A stretch of DNA of 64,000 nucleotides from Calliopum simillimum (lineage: Eukaryota > Arthropoda > Insecta > Diptera > Lauxaniidae). Positions 35,422-49,255 of this stretch are shown here, piece by piece. The notes below the pieces were generated by a model. It had not been told where the DNA came from. It searched no databases and saw only the letters and a program-made list of their open reading frames with translations. Made by a program: the position numbers and the translations under genes. The stretch lies in assembly GCA_951812925.1 (NCBI GenBank), contig OX638371.1, positions 39,406,101-39,470,100 on the forward strand. Direction: 5' to 3'. The first letter of the stretch is position 1. Every line of letters begins with the position of its first letter.

Positions 35422-36193
35422 GAAATGGAAAAAGAGACAAATTTTATTGTTAATTAAAATTGCAAATAATGAAGCTAAAATGCATGATTGTAAAAATATT
35501 ACATACATACATATGTAAATATATAGTAAATATATAGGGACAATTCAAAAATATTTCCATGTCATGTTTGTATGTACGAGTGTTTAATGGTATTCCATTT
35601 CATTTATTTACAATTAGTGTTGGTGCAGTACAAATGGAAAAATAAACTTTATGAGTGAAATAATCACATGCACGGAAATACGTAGGTCCACGTATGATCC
35701 CGTGATATATATACGTATCTCGTACTACGTATATGCGCAATTCATATCTTATACTCACACCGCAGATTGCTATTCAACGATGCGATTGTTATTCTGACTC
35801 ATATACGAGTATATGTATCAGTAGATATTAGAGGTAATCAAGAAAAAACGTGTACTCGTATATATCGTGCTGTTTGTCCTTCCGCCGCCGATAAATGAAT
35901 TCATTGAATACGCGCCAAATTTACATATTTGTAAACTGATTTATGATCAATTAAATGAAATTGTTATTGTAGTTTAATTATTTTTCCAATGAAAATAAAT
36001 GCATTCTATGGAATATATGCAGTAGAAAATCACTAACTACAGATCTTAAAATAATTTTTTTAATGACACTTTAAATGAGATCTCAATAATTTTTTTTTTT
36101 TAATAAGTTCATCTAACAATCGTTTTTCTCTATCAGGTCAGAAAACGCATTTTTCAGACATATGACGCTCATCCAGGCAGTAGTATAGTTCAC

Positions 36194-36455
36194 ATATCGT
36201 CCCTTGGCTTCCAACACCGCTCAAGTCGAAAATTGGCGGTTTTGACATTTTAATCTATTTGGTGGAGCTACTCATTGCGCGTCCAACCATTCGTCACATT
36301 ATGTAGATTTCAGACAGTCAGAAGCCGTAATTCAAAAAGTAGTAACAGCGCGCAAGTAGGTTGCGCTCTGAACACTGCCTAAACACCGCCTGAACACCGT
36401 CTCCTCTAAAGTTGCTAAAAATGACTTAGGCGGTGTTGCAAGCTAAGGGACGATA
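36194..36455. mobile_element. 262 bp short inverted-repeat element
   Basis: TATCGTCCCTTGGCTTCCAA...ACCGC and GCGGTGTTGCAAGCTAAGGG...CGATA are inverted. The interior has repeated CACCGCCTGAACACCG motifs. Confidence 0.65.
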
Positions 36456-37167
36456 TGCCAACCGTATCGAATTGCCATAATCTTCTTCTTAAAACCTTCC
36501 CTTTTCATTTTTCCTATTGGATTATAACTTTCTGAGATATCTTCAATTGATTTACATGTATTGTCATTCTATGTAAAGGAATAAATCAAATTTGTATGGA
36601 ATTGAGATACCTTCACTTCAAATGGAAAGTAATCATCTAATTTGTAAAACTAAAAGGTATACTTTAATGAGGACGATTTTGGCTTTACAAAGCCGTTGAC
36701 AAAAGTGAACTACTTCTTGCATATGTACCATATGTCTAAAAATAGCGTTTTCTGCACTTTAAATCAAAGATTACTCCAATCACTGACCTGTTAGAGAAAA
36801 ACGGCTGCCAGATTTGGAATCAGCAATCGTAAATTAACCAGAAAAGCTTAGCGAGATCTCATTCAAGATTTGTTTTCTCAATTTGTTACACTGTATAATT
36901 TATTTAAAAAAATATTTAATGTGATTAATTTACAAATCTTTTTAAGAAAAATTAATAATTCCACATTTAAACTAGAAAGCTCCCCACATTACTTGATATT
37001 TAATATATGGTTAAAAATTTATCAAGTGAGCCACCTAAGAATTTAAACTTATAAAAGGCTTTCAAAAAAATTATTTTATGTAGCAACTAGTGACCTTCGG
37101 GTGTCTCAGAAAACTATACATTAAAGCTTGTTGATAGTTCAGCATAGATAAATTTACTTTAGTACAC

Positions 37168-38034
37168 ATATATGAGGAATTCTCAAAAATTGTGGAATTC
37201 TACAGTTTTTGAGGCACATTCACCAAACTTGGTGGAGAGGTCACTTTTTATATAAGAATCAAAAATTGGAAGGGTGCACGTCAAAAAAAAAAAAGTAAAA
37301 AAAGTTACGCATATATATATGATGGTATTCGGTCGTTGGATGAGAGTTTTTGGCTTTTAAACGCCCACAGCAGGCAAAACTCTTTGTTTACTTAAGAGGA
37401 AGGCATCTTACGAAAAAAGCGTTTAAAAGTCAAAAACTCTCATCCAACGACCGAATACCATCTTGAGTCACACATCATTTTAAAGCTTTTAAATTATGCT
37501 TTAATTTGAAGTACTTTTAAAAAAAATTTAAGGGGGGTTTTTTTAAAAAAAAATTCAAAAGTATTTTTAAGTTTAAAATATTTCGGTGAAAAAAAATTTT
37601 TTTCACCATGTAATATTTTTTTATAAAAAGAACATTTAAAAATGAATGGGACAAGTTACTTTACAAACTTAGGTGTAAGCTCTAAATTTTTGAAAAAACA
37701 CCTTTTCATGAAAATCACTAAAAACGCCAACTTCAACACCCTGTATTTTAACAATAAATGATACTAGGACCAAATCCTCCCGGAATATTGTTTTTGTATA
37801 TCAGGACTACTATACTGCCAAATTTGAGCGAAATCGGAGACAAAAAAATTTTCAGCTGGTACACTTGACGTGTTTTGCTTCATATATATATGCGTAACTT
37901 TTTTAACTTTTTTTTTTTTGACGTGCACCCTTCCAATTTTTGATTCTTATATAAAAAGTGACCTCTCCACCAAGTTTGGTGAATGTGCCTCAAAAACTGT
38001 AGAATTCCACAATTTTTGAGAATTCCTCATATAT
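37168..38034. mobile_element. 867 bp foldback with an inner hairpin
   Basis: Outer arms of about 150 bp (37168-37320 against 37882-38034, GAGGAATTCTCAAAAATTGT...CACCAAACTTGG) are almost identical. Next to the left arm, 37319-37465 forms a second perfect-looking hairpin (GATGGTATTCGGTCGTTGG... arms of about 45 bp). Direct copies of an approximately 80 bp segment (AGAAAACTATACATTAAAG...) flank the outer element. Related ends occur at 54178-54330. Confidence 0.75.
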
Positions 38035-40740
38035 CCTTCGTTTTAACTGTGAAGCCTTCGGGTGAACTTCGGGAATCTTGAGGCGTCCCAGAAAACTATC
38101 CATTAAGGCTTGTTAATAGTTCTCTATAGATGTTTTTACTCTAGTATACATATATACTCTTCGTTTGGACTGTGAAGCCATAGGGTGACCTTCGGCAACC
38201 TTCGTGTATAGCACAAAAACGTTCCCGTACCTGAAATACACTCACTGCTGAATTTTCAGCTCCATTGGCTGAACAGTTTCTTAGTGATAATGCTTCAGAC
38301 ACACATACAGTAATGTTTCGACCTGTTTGTCAGGTATCCTTTCCAGGAAAAAGAATGCCAATCACACAGCGCCATTTTCTATATGATTTTTGCTTTCGAT
38401 TACCATCAAATTTATTGAAAAAGAAAATGAGGGTAGTTTGGGCCAAAAAAATTAAAAATATCCTTGCCAGGATATAGTTTTGTTTATCTCTATATTTTAT
38501 TGCATAAAAAAAATATTTCATCAGGAAAGCCGATGAAGGTAGTAATTTCTTCACCGGATCTCCTATTATAATAAAGATTTTTGATTTATAATTTAAAAAT
38601 TGACCTTAAAGCCCGAATATCCAAAAATTTACAATTAAAAAGGTCACAAAATCGATTTTTGAAATTTTTTTTTTAATATTTAGCAAAGACCAGAGAACAA
38701 AATGGGATATTTTTTGGATAAAAAATGTTTCATTTAATATTGAAAATCCCTATTTCAAATAAATAAATAGAAATTTGCGCACTCTCCTTACATATGTCTA
38801 GTTGGGGTAATCGATAGTGGTTCAAAAGTTATTAACAATATGGTGACAAGTCTTTTTTCAGTAGTAGAGAAGAGCAAAACATCTTACGAAAAAACTGTAT
38901 AAGGCATAAAATGCTTAGAATTGTCCAAGTAATACGAAGGATATACTTAGTTCGAAGATTGTACAAGGAGAACATTTTTTTTATAATTTTCTCGGAGGCT
39001 GAGAAATTGCTTAAATTTGTATTTATTTCTTTGAAATATGATTTTTAAATATTAAATTAAAAATTTTGGATCAAAAAAAAAAAAAAATATTGTAATAATA
39101 TAGTTCCTATTCAATATTTTAGAAACAAAAAATTTCAAAATTCTTTAATAGTTGCTAGTTGAAAGCCTTTTACGTTTATAGGAAGCTCACTTGAGAAATT
39201 TTTAACCATATAATTAAAAAATGTTAATTGTCCTCTCTCGGATGGATATTATAAAAAATAATTCATAGATAAACGAAAAGTTTAAAAAAAATCCATCATG
39301 TAATATTCACAAAATGGTAATAGCTCCCCTGAGTAAACTAAAAAATCTTCTCAAATGGTTCCCTAGATTTGACTAGCAATTTGAGGAAGAATTTTTCTTT
39401 TCTCTTATTGCGAGGAAAAACAAAGAAATGGGGTAAAAATTATTCCGGGAAATTTTTGAGGAGAAACACAAAACGATAAGTCTAAACAGTCAGACCAATT
39501 CAGGAAGCAACATAAATATTATGTTCACAAGATTCAAAACAAGTTACAATGTAGATTAAGAGTTTTGCAAAAATGTTTGGTAAATAGTCAAACATTTTAT
39601 CTGAGAGCACTGCTTAAAATTTACCCAACTGCATTTATATACAAGAAAAATAACAAAATGACGCATGGACTCATGTTTCATGGTGTTAGGTTTTAAATTT
39701 TTTTATAATTTCCCTAAAGTTTTATTTTTTATTTTGTGTTATATTTATTTCTATATTGCCTTTTGATTAAAAAGTGTTAATTGTGTTCTATAACGTTTGT
39801 TTTTATGTAGGTTTTTTTGTTTTTTTATTTCTATGCGGCAGGTACTAATTTGAAAACTGCTTCTGTATTAATAAAGATCATATTACTTTTTTTATCGGGT
39901 AATCAAAATTTAAATTGATCTAATTAATTAGAAATAAAATTTTAATTTAACACTTTATTGTAAAATTTAACACTCTATTATTAGCTGCTTGCAATTAAAC
40001 CGTGTCAAGATTAATACAGTTAAGGCTTTTGTATTATAGCTTACTAAAAATTGTTGTCGTTTATAATTATTTCTATTATTAATTTCGAATTACATAAAAT
40101 AATAATTCCGAATAAATATCGTTTATGCAAGTTTAATGGTTTTCTGGTATTTACTATAAATTATTTTGGATTCAAAAAATGTTTTATGTGTTTATTCAAG
40201 CTTATTTAATTCGTTTTGTTTATTTGGAAATTAATCAATATTCAATTGTGCAATAATGATAATAATCAAAAAAAAAAAAAAAACCGAAGTTTGAAAACTT
40301 TGATTTCAACTTATTCGTTAGAACTATGATCTTATATTTGTTTATTATATATTGCATAATATAACTCATTGTGATGAAATATCGGCCTTACTTACATTAA
40401 GGCATCAAGAATATTTTTTGATTATTAGTCTGCAATATTTGAATTAAATACTACAAAAAAATTTGGTGAACAACGAAACATTCGATTTATTTAGGAATTT
40501 AAGGTCAAAAATTATCATAAATTTTCAAACAATCAGTATTTTTTAAAATTCAAGACCATAGATTAAAAATAGAAAAAACAAAAAGTTTCTAACACGTGAA
40601 TTGAAATAATATTTTTTTTTTTCACAAAAATTTTGTCGCATAAGAAATGCCTTTACTTTGAAGGTCGCAAATCATTTTTAAATTAAGCTATTGTATAAGG
40701 ATTATCACTTGACATTCAAAACTATCGATTAAATATACAC
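38035..40740. other. AT-rich stretch without recognised gene
   Basis: No conserved protein, RNA gene or defined repeat was seen. Small ORFs such as 38265-38477 have no motif. Confidence 0.4.
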
Positions 40741-41640
40741 TGAAAAAACAACATTGTCAAAAGTGGCAAAAACGTGGTAATTTTAACAACGTTGCGACCC
40801 ATATTTTGAGCATGGCTCGTTCGAAGCAGTTATAAAAACGCGCGTTGCTTAATGAGTTTCAACTACGGTTGTGAGTGATTTAAAAACGCGCGTTGCTAAA
40901 GAAAATACAAAAAAAAAAAAATGAAACTGATAATATTTTCAATTTTTGCTTCAAATAAATTTTGTTTTGTTTCGTATTGGAAAGATTCGAACCTGGAACC
41001 ATGATACAATTAACAAGGTAACGTCTGTAACTGACATGTTTCTTGTTCTTCTTTTTTGGTAGCAAGTACTGTCAAAATTAACTAGCAAAACAAGAACAAT
41101 TTTACAGTTTTCTGATTTTGACGTTTGTCTCTAGGCGATTTGTTTGGTTGATTTCGTTCTCCGCTTTGCTCTTATTGACAGAACATGCTACCAATTTTGT
41201 CTCCGCTACGTTCGTTTTAACAATTTAGCGCTACCTCTATAATTGTACCATGCCTGAAACCTTTTATGTGATAGATGCGGACGTTAATGAACTCAGCCGC
41301 TGCCATCATTATTGTGATGTTGACTCAAAGTCTTATTTGTTTTGAAATTAGATTCTACCACGTTCGTGAGTGTTTTGAATATGTTTCATAGCTGATTTGG
41401 ATTTTACTACGTTTCATGATGTTTTAACCACGTTTCGTTGCTGATTCGGATTTAACAACGCTTGACAACCAACGCTGCTAAATAAGTTTTAACCACGTTC
41501 TTCGTTAGTGATTTAGCAACGCACCATACAAATACGATCTTGGAGCGTTGTTAAATCCAAATCAACAACGAAACGTTGTTAAAACACTCACCAACGTGGC
41601 AGAAACTTATTAAGCAACGCAAGTTATGCTTTTTTTCTAC
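40741..41640. repeat. Cluster of AACAACG / ACGCGCGTTGCT repeats
   Basis: AAAAACGCGCGTTGCT occurs twice near 40836 and 40883. From 41340 to 41610 variants of GTTTTAACCACGTT and TTTAGCAACGC recur in both orientations. The left (ACGTGGTAATTTTAACAACG) and right (CGTTGTTAAAACACTC) parts are roughly inverted, so this may be a diverged inverted-repeat element. It includes a tRNA-like minus-strand segment at 40970-41045. Confidence 0.5.
40970..41045 (-). repeat. tRNA-like segment
   Basis: The minus strand has TCAGTTACAGACGTTACC (A-box-like) followed by CCAGGTTCGAATC (B box). It looks like a further tRNA-derived repeat. No clean cloverleaf can be drawn. Confidence 0.4.
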
Positions 41641-41754
41641 GCTCTGTGTAAAGACTTATTTTTCAGATTTAAAGAGAAGTACTTCGAATGCACTAAGTGT
41701 TATCTTTACTATCTTTCATATGAGTATAGGAATGGGTATATTTTGAAATATTTA

Positions 41755-42330
41755 GTAGTAAGGCCTGACCAAACATTAAATACCCTACCTGTGATGTGCC
41801 ACGCCCTCTTGTCCGAGTTCGCGTAGTTTTTGCGCAGAGCTTGCATTTATTGTTCTCAGTGAAATTTTGTTAGATTATCTGAAAAAACATTTTCCGTATA
41901 GCAATTTGAAGCTTTTGCTAATATGGGAGATGCCATGCCTTCGCCTAGTTTTTGCTTGGAGCTTGCTTTTTTATGTTTTATTTTTTATTATTATTTTATT
42001 ATTCTTTTATTTATTTTGGCTGCATTGTCGTGAAAAGTACTCCTAAAGTTGCATTTTAAATATATTTTGCTTATTTTCAATAAGACGAGCTAACTTTGAC
42101 GAAAGAGGTAGGCAGTGAACAAAATTTCATCGAATTATCATGCTCCCAAAAAATATTAAAATGATTTCAACGGACAGACATACATCCAAACAAACAGACG
42201 GGCATGGCTATATCGATTTAGAAGGTGACGCTGATTAAGAATATATATATACTTTCCATACCTGCGACACCCCCTTCTTCGCTTTACAAACGGAAGGACA
42301 AAATGGATATGCTCTGGGTGTAGGGCATAA
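41755..42330 (-). mobile_element. Helentron-type element
   Basis: Minus-strand copy with TTGTCC-TCCGTTTGTAAAGC, TAGCCATGCCCGTCTGTTTG and the GGGCGTGGCAC unit. The 3' hairpin is reduced to GGTCAGGCC and the CTAG end is lost. Confidence 0.62.
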
Positions 42331-45175
42331 AAAACTTTAACTCGTAACTCGGTTAAGAAACCATATTTGTATTTATATGAAAGGTAGTTTTGTTTTCTAT
42401 CCATGGCCATGGATCGTTTTTATTAATCTTGGTACTCAAAAACTAGTAAAAATAAGTAGTACTTTTTGGCGTATAACAGAAAACTTACCTTGTGCTAATA
42501 GCCTGATTTACTACATTTCCAAAATATGTCAGAACATGAAAATAGATTAAGAAAATTCCGAGCTATGGAGCATTTTTTAAGTTTCCAGAAGCAATTTCGA
42601 TTAATTTCATAAATTGAAAAGTTCAAAAAATCATAAGATATAAACCGTAAAACACACTTTCTTAATTTTTGATTCATATGAAGGGATGTTTATTTTTTTT
42701 TCTAAGCAACACATATTTTGGAATATAAAAAAAGTAGGTGAAGCATTTTGTGGAATTTTGATACTAAAATAGTACTAAATTTAGTACTTTTCGCCAAATA
42801 CGAAAAATTGTGTTGGGGCTTATAGCCTTATATTTTTTCAAAAATCGTTTCCAAGATGTGGACAACTATGTGAAGGAGTGTTTCTCATAATTTAAGGATT
42901 TTCAACTTTTCGAACCCCTCCAAAATCCATAAAAAATCGCAAAATTTTTTGCCGGCGATTGTACGTATTAATTATATAAACATTTTTTTTTTAAATTTTT
43001 TCCTTTGTTTTTGTTTGTTTTGTCTATTTTTTGTGCTTCTTTGTCTATGCTTATTGCTAAATTTTAATTAAAATCATATAAATCATAGGACAGAATTTAA
43101 AAAAGTAAAGTGATAAAAAAGCGATAAGCAAACAATTTTTTGACCCACAAACGTTATTATGATTTTCATAAGATAATTTATTAATAACTCAACTTATTTT
43201 AATTTTTTCAGTCAAGGTCGAAATTTACATAAAATTTATTCGCACGTGGAATGAGGTGATTACCATATTTTTTGCAAATTCGTTCGTGCCATTTTTGTTC
43301 ACATTTGATGCCTTTTCCGCAGCAATTCCATTTATATTCTTGGTTTATCTCTTTTCATACATTTTTAGCGAATTTTTCTTCAAATGCTTCAAAAAACACC
43401 TTCATATGATAAATCCTGGTGTCATATAAGTATATTTCTTGTTTAATTACATAATTATTCTTATTTACTAGACAGAAGAAAACTTTATTAATGGGGTTAT
43501 TTAAATAAAAATAAAAATTATTATTTATGTTGACAACTTCAAGTCAAGTATTGTATTTCTATTATTACAAACGATAAGTGTCTGGCCCTGGAAAATCAGC
43601 TGGAAAAACATTCGCAGGGAGATTGTTCCACAAATTAATTCGTATTGATTGTGTTTGATTTGAGTAGTCTAGATATTCCCAAATATAAATATTTTTCACC
43701 AGAAAAATAATATTTTTTATTATTGTTTTCTTTAAGGTTTTTTTACTATAAATAAGTAACGTTTCTTAATACAAACATTGAAATTTTGTTTGTACAAAAT
43801 TTTAATTTTTTATTTTTGTTTTGTTTGAGAGCGTTTACATAAGAAACACAATCACGCATTCCAAAAATACATATATATGTGCATATGTTCTTAAGTATTT
43901 TGTTTGAGTATACTTAGTTTTTTAATCTGCCATTGAAAATGTATTTTTTTTTAATAATTGTTACGTAAAAAATGGAAAAACTAATGTCGCAAATATTTTT
44001 AGATTTAGTTTTGTTCGTGATTATAATACAAGTAAAATACCAATAACAACATAAAATACTAACTTTAAATATTTTGCTTTACTGTAGACGTCAGATAAAA
44101 TACAACACAATGTATGCATATATGTATAAATATAGAGATAGAGTAATATAAATATCTATATCTATATCTATTTATTTATTATTTGTCGCTAAATAATGAT
44201 ATAACAACGAATAGCAAAATTTGGCAGCATTCAGGTAATAGATAAGATTTCATAATAATTTATTGTGTTATGTAAGCCAAATTTTAAACAAACAACACAA
44301 GGTAACTTTCCTATTTTATAGAAAAAATATTAAAGTTTTCGTAAGGTTAGTGGGAAAATTATATATTCGTTTAAAAGTTAATAAGTAATAAAGTTAAACC
44401 GATTATGGAAAGCAATGAAACACAAATTACAACATTGGAAAATCTATACAAACACTAAGGGTATAGCGTGCTTTAACTACCCAGCTAAAGCTTCGCCTAT
44501 TTCTAATCAATTGACTGTTAGGCAAATTTATTTTCATTGCTTACATTCTAGATTACATAACGCATTGTGACAACATAGGCATGTCATTGTAGGTAATCCA
44601 CTTTTATTATACTTTTTCAGTCAGTATTCCGTATGATTCGCATGGTCAAGAAAAATTTTTTTTTTTTTTTGTTTATTTAGTTTGGGACCAATATTTTAAG
44701 TTATGATACATAGAATGATAGTTAGACTTTTTTGGTCAATTAATTTTGTGTTATGTAAAAAACAAAATTTCTATAATATTTTCGCAACGTTTCGCAAATT
44801 GGATTTAGGCTTCCTCAGGGGATTTTTAATGGGAAAAAAAAAATTGTTAAAATAATAAATTAGAGCATGATTCGATTGAATTTAAAATTAGAAAAATTAA
44901 AGTTTTTTGCACAATTTTTTTACAATAATAAAAAACAATTGGTTGAGTAACATAGCAAAGAAGCTAAGAGCTTAGTCTCGTTTATGTCATATTTTTGTCG
45001 CAAGATATAGAGAAAACAATTGTGTTGATTTTTAAATTGCGATCACTCATGAAAAATAAGACGCACGAACTCAAAGCTCAAGTCGAAACCTCTAAGTCTA
45101 CCCCGATCGGTTTGAAATTTGATATATGGTAGATTCTAGTGTGCAATTACATTTACGATATCAAAACTTTCAGAA
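42331..45175. other. AT-rich stretch without recognised gene
   Basis: No coding similarity was recognised. Contains a short TATCTA microsatellite near 44150-44172. Confidence 0.4.
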
Positions 45176-45179
45176 ATAA

Positions 45180-45428
45180 CGGCCATCTTAAACTCTCCAA
45201 AAGACGTTAAAGTCCTGCTAAGAAATAGTGTCGTAAATCTTCAAAGAACCAGCAATGCTTTTAACATGCCATGAGTTTGAACATGCTGGAGTTAATATTG
45301 ATCCATCAACAGTATGAAGAAGAATTTTGTAAGAATTCTACAAAGGCCTTACAAAAAACAGCTTTTAACAGTAAAATTGAAAAGTAAAAGAATGGCATGA
45401 GCCAAAAAATATGAAGACTAGGTAGTTG
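45180..45428 (+). pseudogene. Tc1-like transposase fragment (decayed)
   Basis: The + strand reads HEFEHAGVNIDPSTV, stop, RRIL, then after a frame change LTVKLKSKRMA-AKKYED. The order and spacing match the N-terminal helix-turn-helix part of Tc1-like transposases (EAGVN-S-STV-RRL ... K-R--WAKK). It has several stops and is cut by the element at 45431. Confidence 0.55.
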
Positions 45429-45430
45429 AT

Positions 45431-47388
45431 AATTGAGGCGCTGCGAACATTAACGCCACGAGAGCGTTTTTGCACCAATCGCTTTTTTGAAAAGTTTGGG
45501 TCCTCAAATACATATATGTGTACTTAATTTGAACTTCCAATTCCGATCACAGAAAGTGGTAAAGCAATATGTATATACTATTTGAAGAGTTGCGTGCAAA
45601 AATGGCGTAGTGCGACTTGGGGCGTTATTGCATAATCAGTTCGCTGTAGGAAAAACGATTTTTAATCAAAACCTAGGTGTCTAACGCAAAAAAGTGTCTG
45701 TGGCAAAAAATGCTTAGAATTGTCTAGAGAGTACGTGTGATTTTTTTTAGATCTTGTTTTCGTTTTTTTTTTTTAAGCCAATTTTTGGAAAAATTATAAA
45801 ATGTTCGAAAAAATTCTGAAAAAATTCACACATATTTTTTGGACAATTCTAAGCATATATACAACATTGTACCAAATTTTGTTAAAATCTCTATAGCCGT
45901 TTGCAAAATAAAATATTTACCAGGTGCAAAACTTAGATGCAAATACTTATGGGTCATTTCATCTCAAATCGTCCAGGCAGTATTTTTTTTTTTTGCATAT
46001 TATTTTTTTAATAGTTTCTACATTGAAATCGATGAGACACGTATTTTTTCCTTTTGCTTGATTTTGAGTTCTTTCGTCGTGGGGAATTTTTTAAAATTCG
46101 TCTACAAACTCGATTTTGCGCTATTGTCGCATGTCAATTTTCACGGAAAATGTGATAACTTTGCGAAAAAACGTCCGATCTTCGTAATTTTTGGTATGTT
46201 TGTAGCTAAGAGGTTCGTCTAAAAGAAAAAAATATGATACAGGGTATTTTTCAAAAAATAATTTTTATATCGTCATTTGAAAAAAAAAAATCAAAAAATT
46301 TTTGACTTGAAAAATTTCCAATTGTATCAGTTTTTTTTCTTCTTCATATTTTTTTTTTTAAATAGCCATACATACAAACAATATTATGTAATAGCCTCTA
46401 TTAGCCCAAAATTCGTTGTTTGGGAATTATGATTTTTTGAAAAAACAGTCCCAATTATTTAGTAATTTTGGGCTTCATTCATGATATATGTTATCATTTC
46501 GTCAAAAGTGGCTCAATCGTTATGATATTTTGTCTGTCAACAGTCAAGGTCCGTTCTAGAAGAAAGAATCATGAAGTGTAGTACATTTTTGGAAATTTTT
46601 TTTAATAACCGTCTTTAAAATAGAAAAAAAATCAAATGACTTTTACCCAAAAATTTTAGCATTGCTACGATTTTTCCATTCTATATTACTGTTTTTGTAT
46701 ATCAATTTGTAAGTAGACAATTTTCAGAAGCATACTCCAAATATGGCTGTCAAATTACTTGATGCTCGTGACGTACAAAAGTGCAGAAAGACCAAGAAGA
46801 CCGGACGTTTTTTCGCAAAGTTATCACATTTTCCGTGAAAATTGACATGCGACAATAGCGCAAAATCGAGTTTGTAGACGAATTTTAAAAAATTCCCCAC
46901 GACGAAAGAACTCAAAATCAAGCAAAAGGAAAAAATACGTGTCTCATCGATTTCAATGTAGAAACTATTAAAAAAATAATATGCAAAAAAAATACTGCCT
47001 GGACGATTTGAGATGAAATGACCCTTATATACTTGCATTTTTAAAAACTTGAGGTGAAAGTATAATTCATTCCCCTCATTTAAAAAAAATCATTAAGATC
47101 GGAGCATTTTTGCCGGTTTCCCAAACAAAATGCTAACGTTACTCAAATGGATTTATGCAAAAACGCCGTATAATTTAAATTTTTTTCTTCGATAATTCTG
47201 TCAATATGCATAAGTATTGTGTGTTTGCGGTAATCATTTACTTATTATATTAGTGTTAATTGAATAAATTTGTTTTCGAAGGTTTAAATGATGGTTTGTT
47301 CTTTCTACAGCATTTAGAAACTTTAAATTAAATTATCTCTAAATGCCATTCTTCGACTTAGGCCGTTATTGCACGCAACGCCTCAATT
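45431..47388. mobile_element. AATTGAGGCG inverted-repeat element carrying a nested foldback
   Basis: Ends AATTGAGGCGCTGCGAAC and (inverted) AATTGAGGCGTTGCGTGC. The same element without the insert is at 49256-50155 (900 bp). Removing the nested 45951-47024 element and one TTAT leaves 880 bp, consistent with that copy. Non-coding. Confidence 0.8.
45951..47024. mobile_element. 1074 bp foldback element with nearly identical ~230 bp arms
   Basis: Left arm 45951-46180 and right arm 46799-47024 are inverted copies that differ, as far as I can see, only in the length of a T-run before they diverge. Ends GGGTCATTTCATCTCAAATC. TTAT is duplicated at 45947-45950 and 47025-47028. Near identity suggests recent insertion or arm-to-arm gene conversion. 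The two look-alike ORFs (45839-46222 + and 46724-47038 -) are the two arms and not genes. Confidence 0.88.
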
Positions 47389-47410
47389 GAATCTGTAATT
47401 TTTAAAATAG

Positions 47411-47520
47411 CAGTCTTGGTCTTGGTCTTGATCTTGGACATTGAGACTTGGTCTTGGCCTTAATCTTGAAATCTTGGTCTCGATCTTGGTATTGAAAAAA
47501 CTTCTAATGATTGTTGAGTT
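47411..47520 (-). repeat. GGTCTT-rich repeat fragment
   Basis: Degenerate GTCTTGGTCTTGATCTTGG hexamer array, like the arms of the element at 60208-60656. Confidence 0.55.
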
Positions 47521-49190
47521 TTCAAAAATTCCAAACCTTATTTTTACATTTTCCTGGAACATTTTATAGACTTTAACTCACAAGTTTGATCTGATTTACC
47601 ATTCTTACTATATATAAATAAAGGGGATAGATTTCTAGTATAGATTAAAAAAAAATATTACTTAAATTTTGCATAATAGCAAATTTTTAAGATTTGTATA
47701 GGAGGTGAAAGTAGTATTTGTTCGATTTTTTGGACCACCGCATAGACAATTAAGGTCCAAATATTAAATTTCATCTCGATATCTTTCAAGCTACGGCTAT
47801 AATTGAATTAAGAGCAAGCAGTTTGGCAAAATCTCACACTGTGCGGAAAAAAACCTTTCAATTAACCTTATAATTTTTCAGGCGTAGCATATTGTTTGGC
47901 GGGTTTTTGGCTTAAACCTTAACTAATTTGTTTAGAATATTCTGAATACAGTACGTCGAGTCTATTTGAATTTCTCACATAATGTAACAATTAGTAAAAG
48001 TTTTCATTGAAAGGTTCCAAAATTGTTGAGAACTCAAAATAATGCGTTATTTGTGCGTTGATCAGCGTTTACTTTTGAGTGGGTCTAGTTCCGCCATAGA
48101 ATATGCAATTTGAACAGTAAACAAGTAAATAAGTACATAATATCATTTTATGTGTCAACAATGTATTTTACGTTTTGACGTCAAATTTATTTGCGAATAA
48201 AACAAATTTGACGTCAAAAATTAATGATGTATAAGTTCAAATTTGAAATCACGTTCTGCTAATTACTTCCATACATACAAGTAAAGATAATAATATACGT
48301 ACAACACTTTTTTTTTTAGAAGTTTTAAGTTTCAATTAGTGTACTTAATTTAATTACGAAACTGGTTGAAATAAAATATTCAATTTTCGTTTCGTTTTAA
48401 AAAAAATTTGAATCTGTCATTGTTAAATTAACGAGAGTTTAAAAATCATTAAAAAGTTATAACTATATATTTTTTATCTGTGTATGAAAAACCCCCACTG
48501 TTGCAACTTAAACTTCCGACCCTAGGTTATTGTCCCTTGTTCAGGTATATACATACATGTTATATTAAAAACTAATGAATATTGAAACTCTCGATTTTCA
48601 ACTTAATTTTTTAATTTACTTTGCTATATAAATACAATTAACTTTTTAACAACATGCAACAAAAATACGGCTGCTATCGTTTATCGAAATTATAATAATT
48701 TAAAGCCCATGACAAGCACGCAATTCCCTACACAGGCTTACAAGTATTTAGATGATAACATGGGGAATTGTAACTTTAGGACAGACGAACATGCACATTA
48801 ATAACCATAAATGTTGTATTTAGATAACGCTTTTATTGTGCATTGACAATCATACAAAAGATATGTGTTAACGAGTAATCATTGATCATGCCGATACTTT
48901 TATACTCTGATTATTTATTACTTTGTGTAGGAAATAAGACAAGTTGTGGATCACGCGTATCAATATATCCTATACACAAGATATATTCATTTTGTCCTTA
49001 AAGGGAATTTTCAGTGTTTCCCCATATTTTTGAAGCTCCTTTTCTCATGCAAGAAATTGTTCATCATTTTCCATTTTCCTATATGAGTAAAATACTCGTA
49101 TAGTGCTTACAAACATAAACGCAAGTCTGCTCAGTTTGACTATATATGGTTGTAAGCGGAAAAGGGCTGGGCAAGTATGAAAAAGAATTA
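47521..49190. other. AT-rich stretch without recognised gene
   Basis: No gene recognised. A short inverted pair ACGTTTTGACGTCAAATTTA / AAATTTGACGTCAAAA lies near 48170-48220. Confidence 0.4.
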
Positions 49191-49255
49191 TTAATCTGAA
49201 TCAGCTTCGCCAACTTAGTCGATTTAGCCATGTTCGTTTGTTTGTTTGTATAAGT

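Noticed and set aside
45839..47038. Two near-identical ORFs on opposite strands (FNSFYIEIDETRIFSF...)
   Set aside because: They are translations of the two arms of the 45951-47024 foldback. No start context and no known domain.
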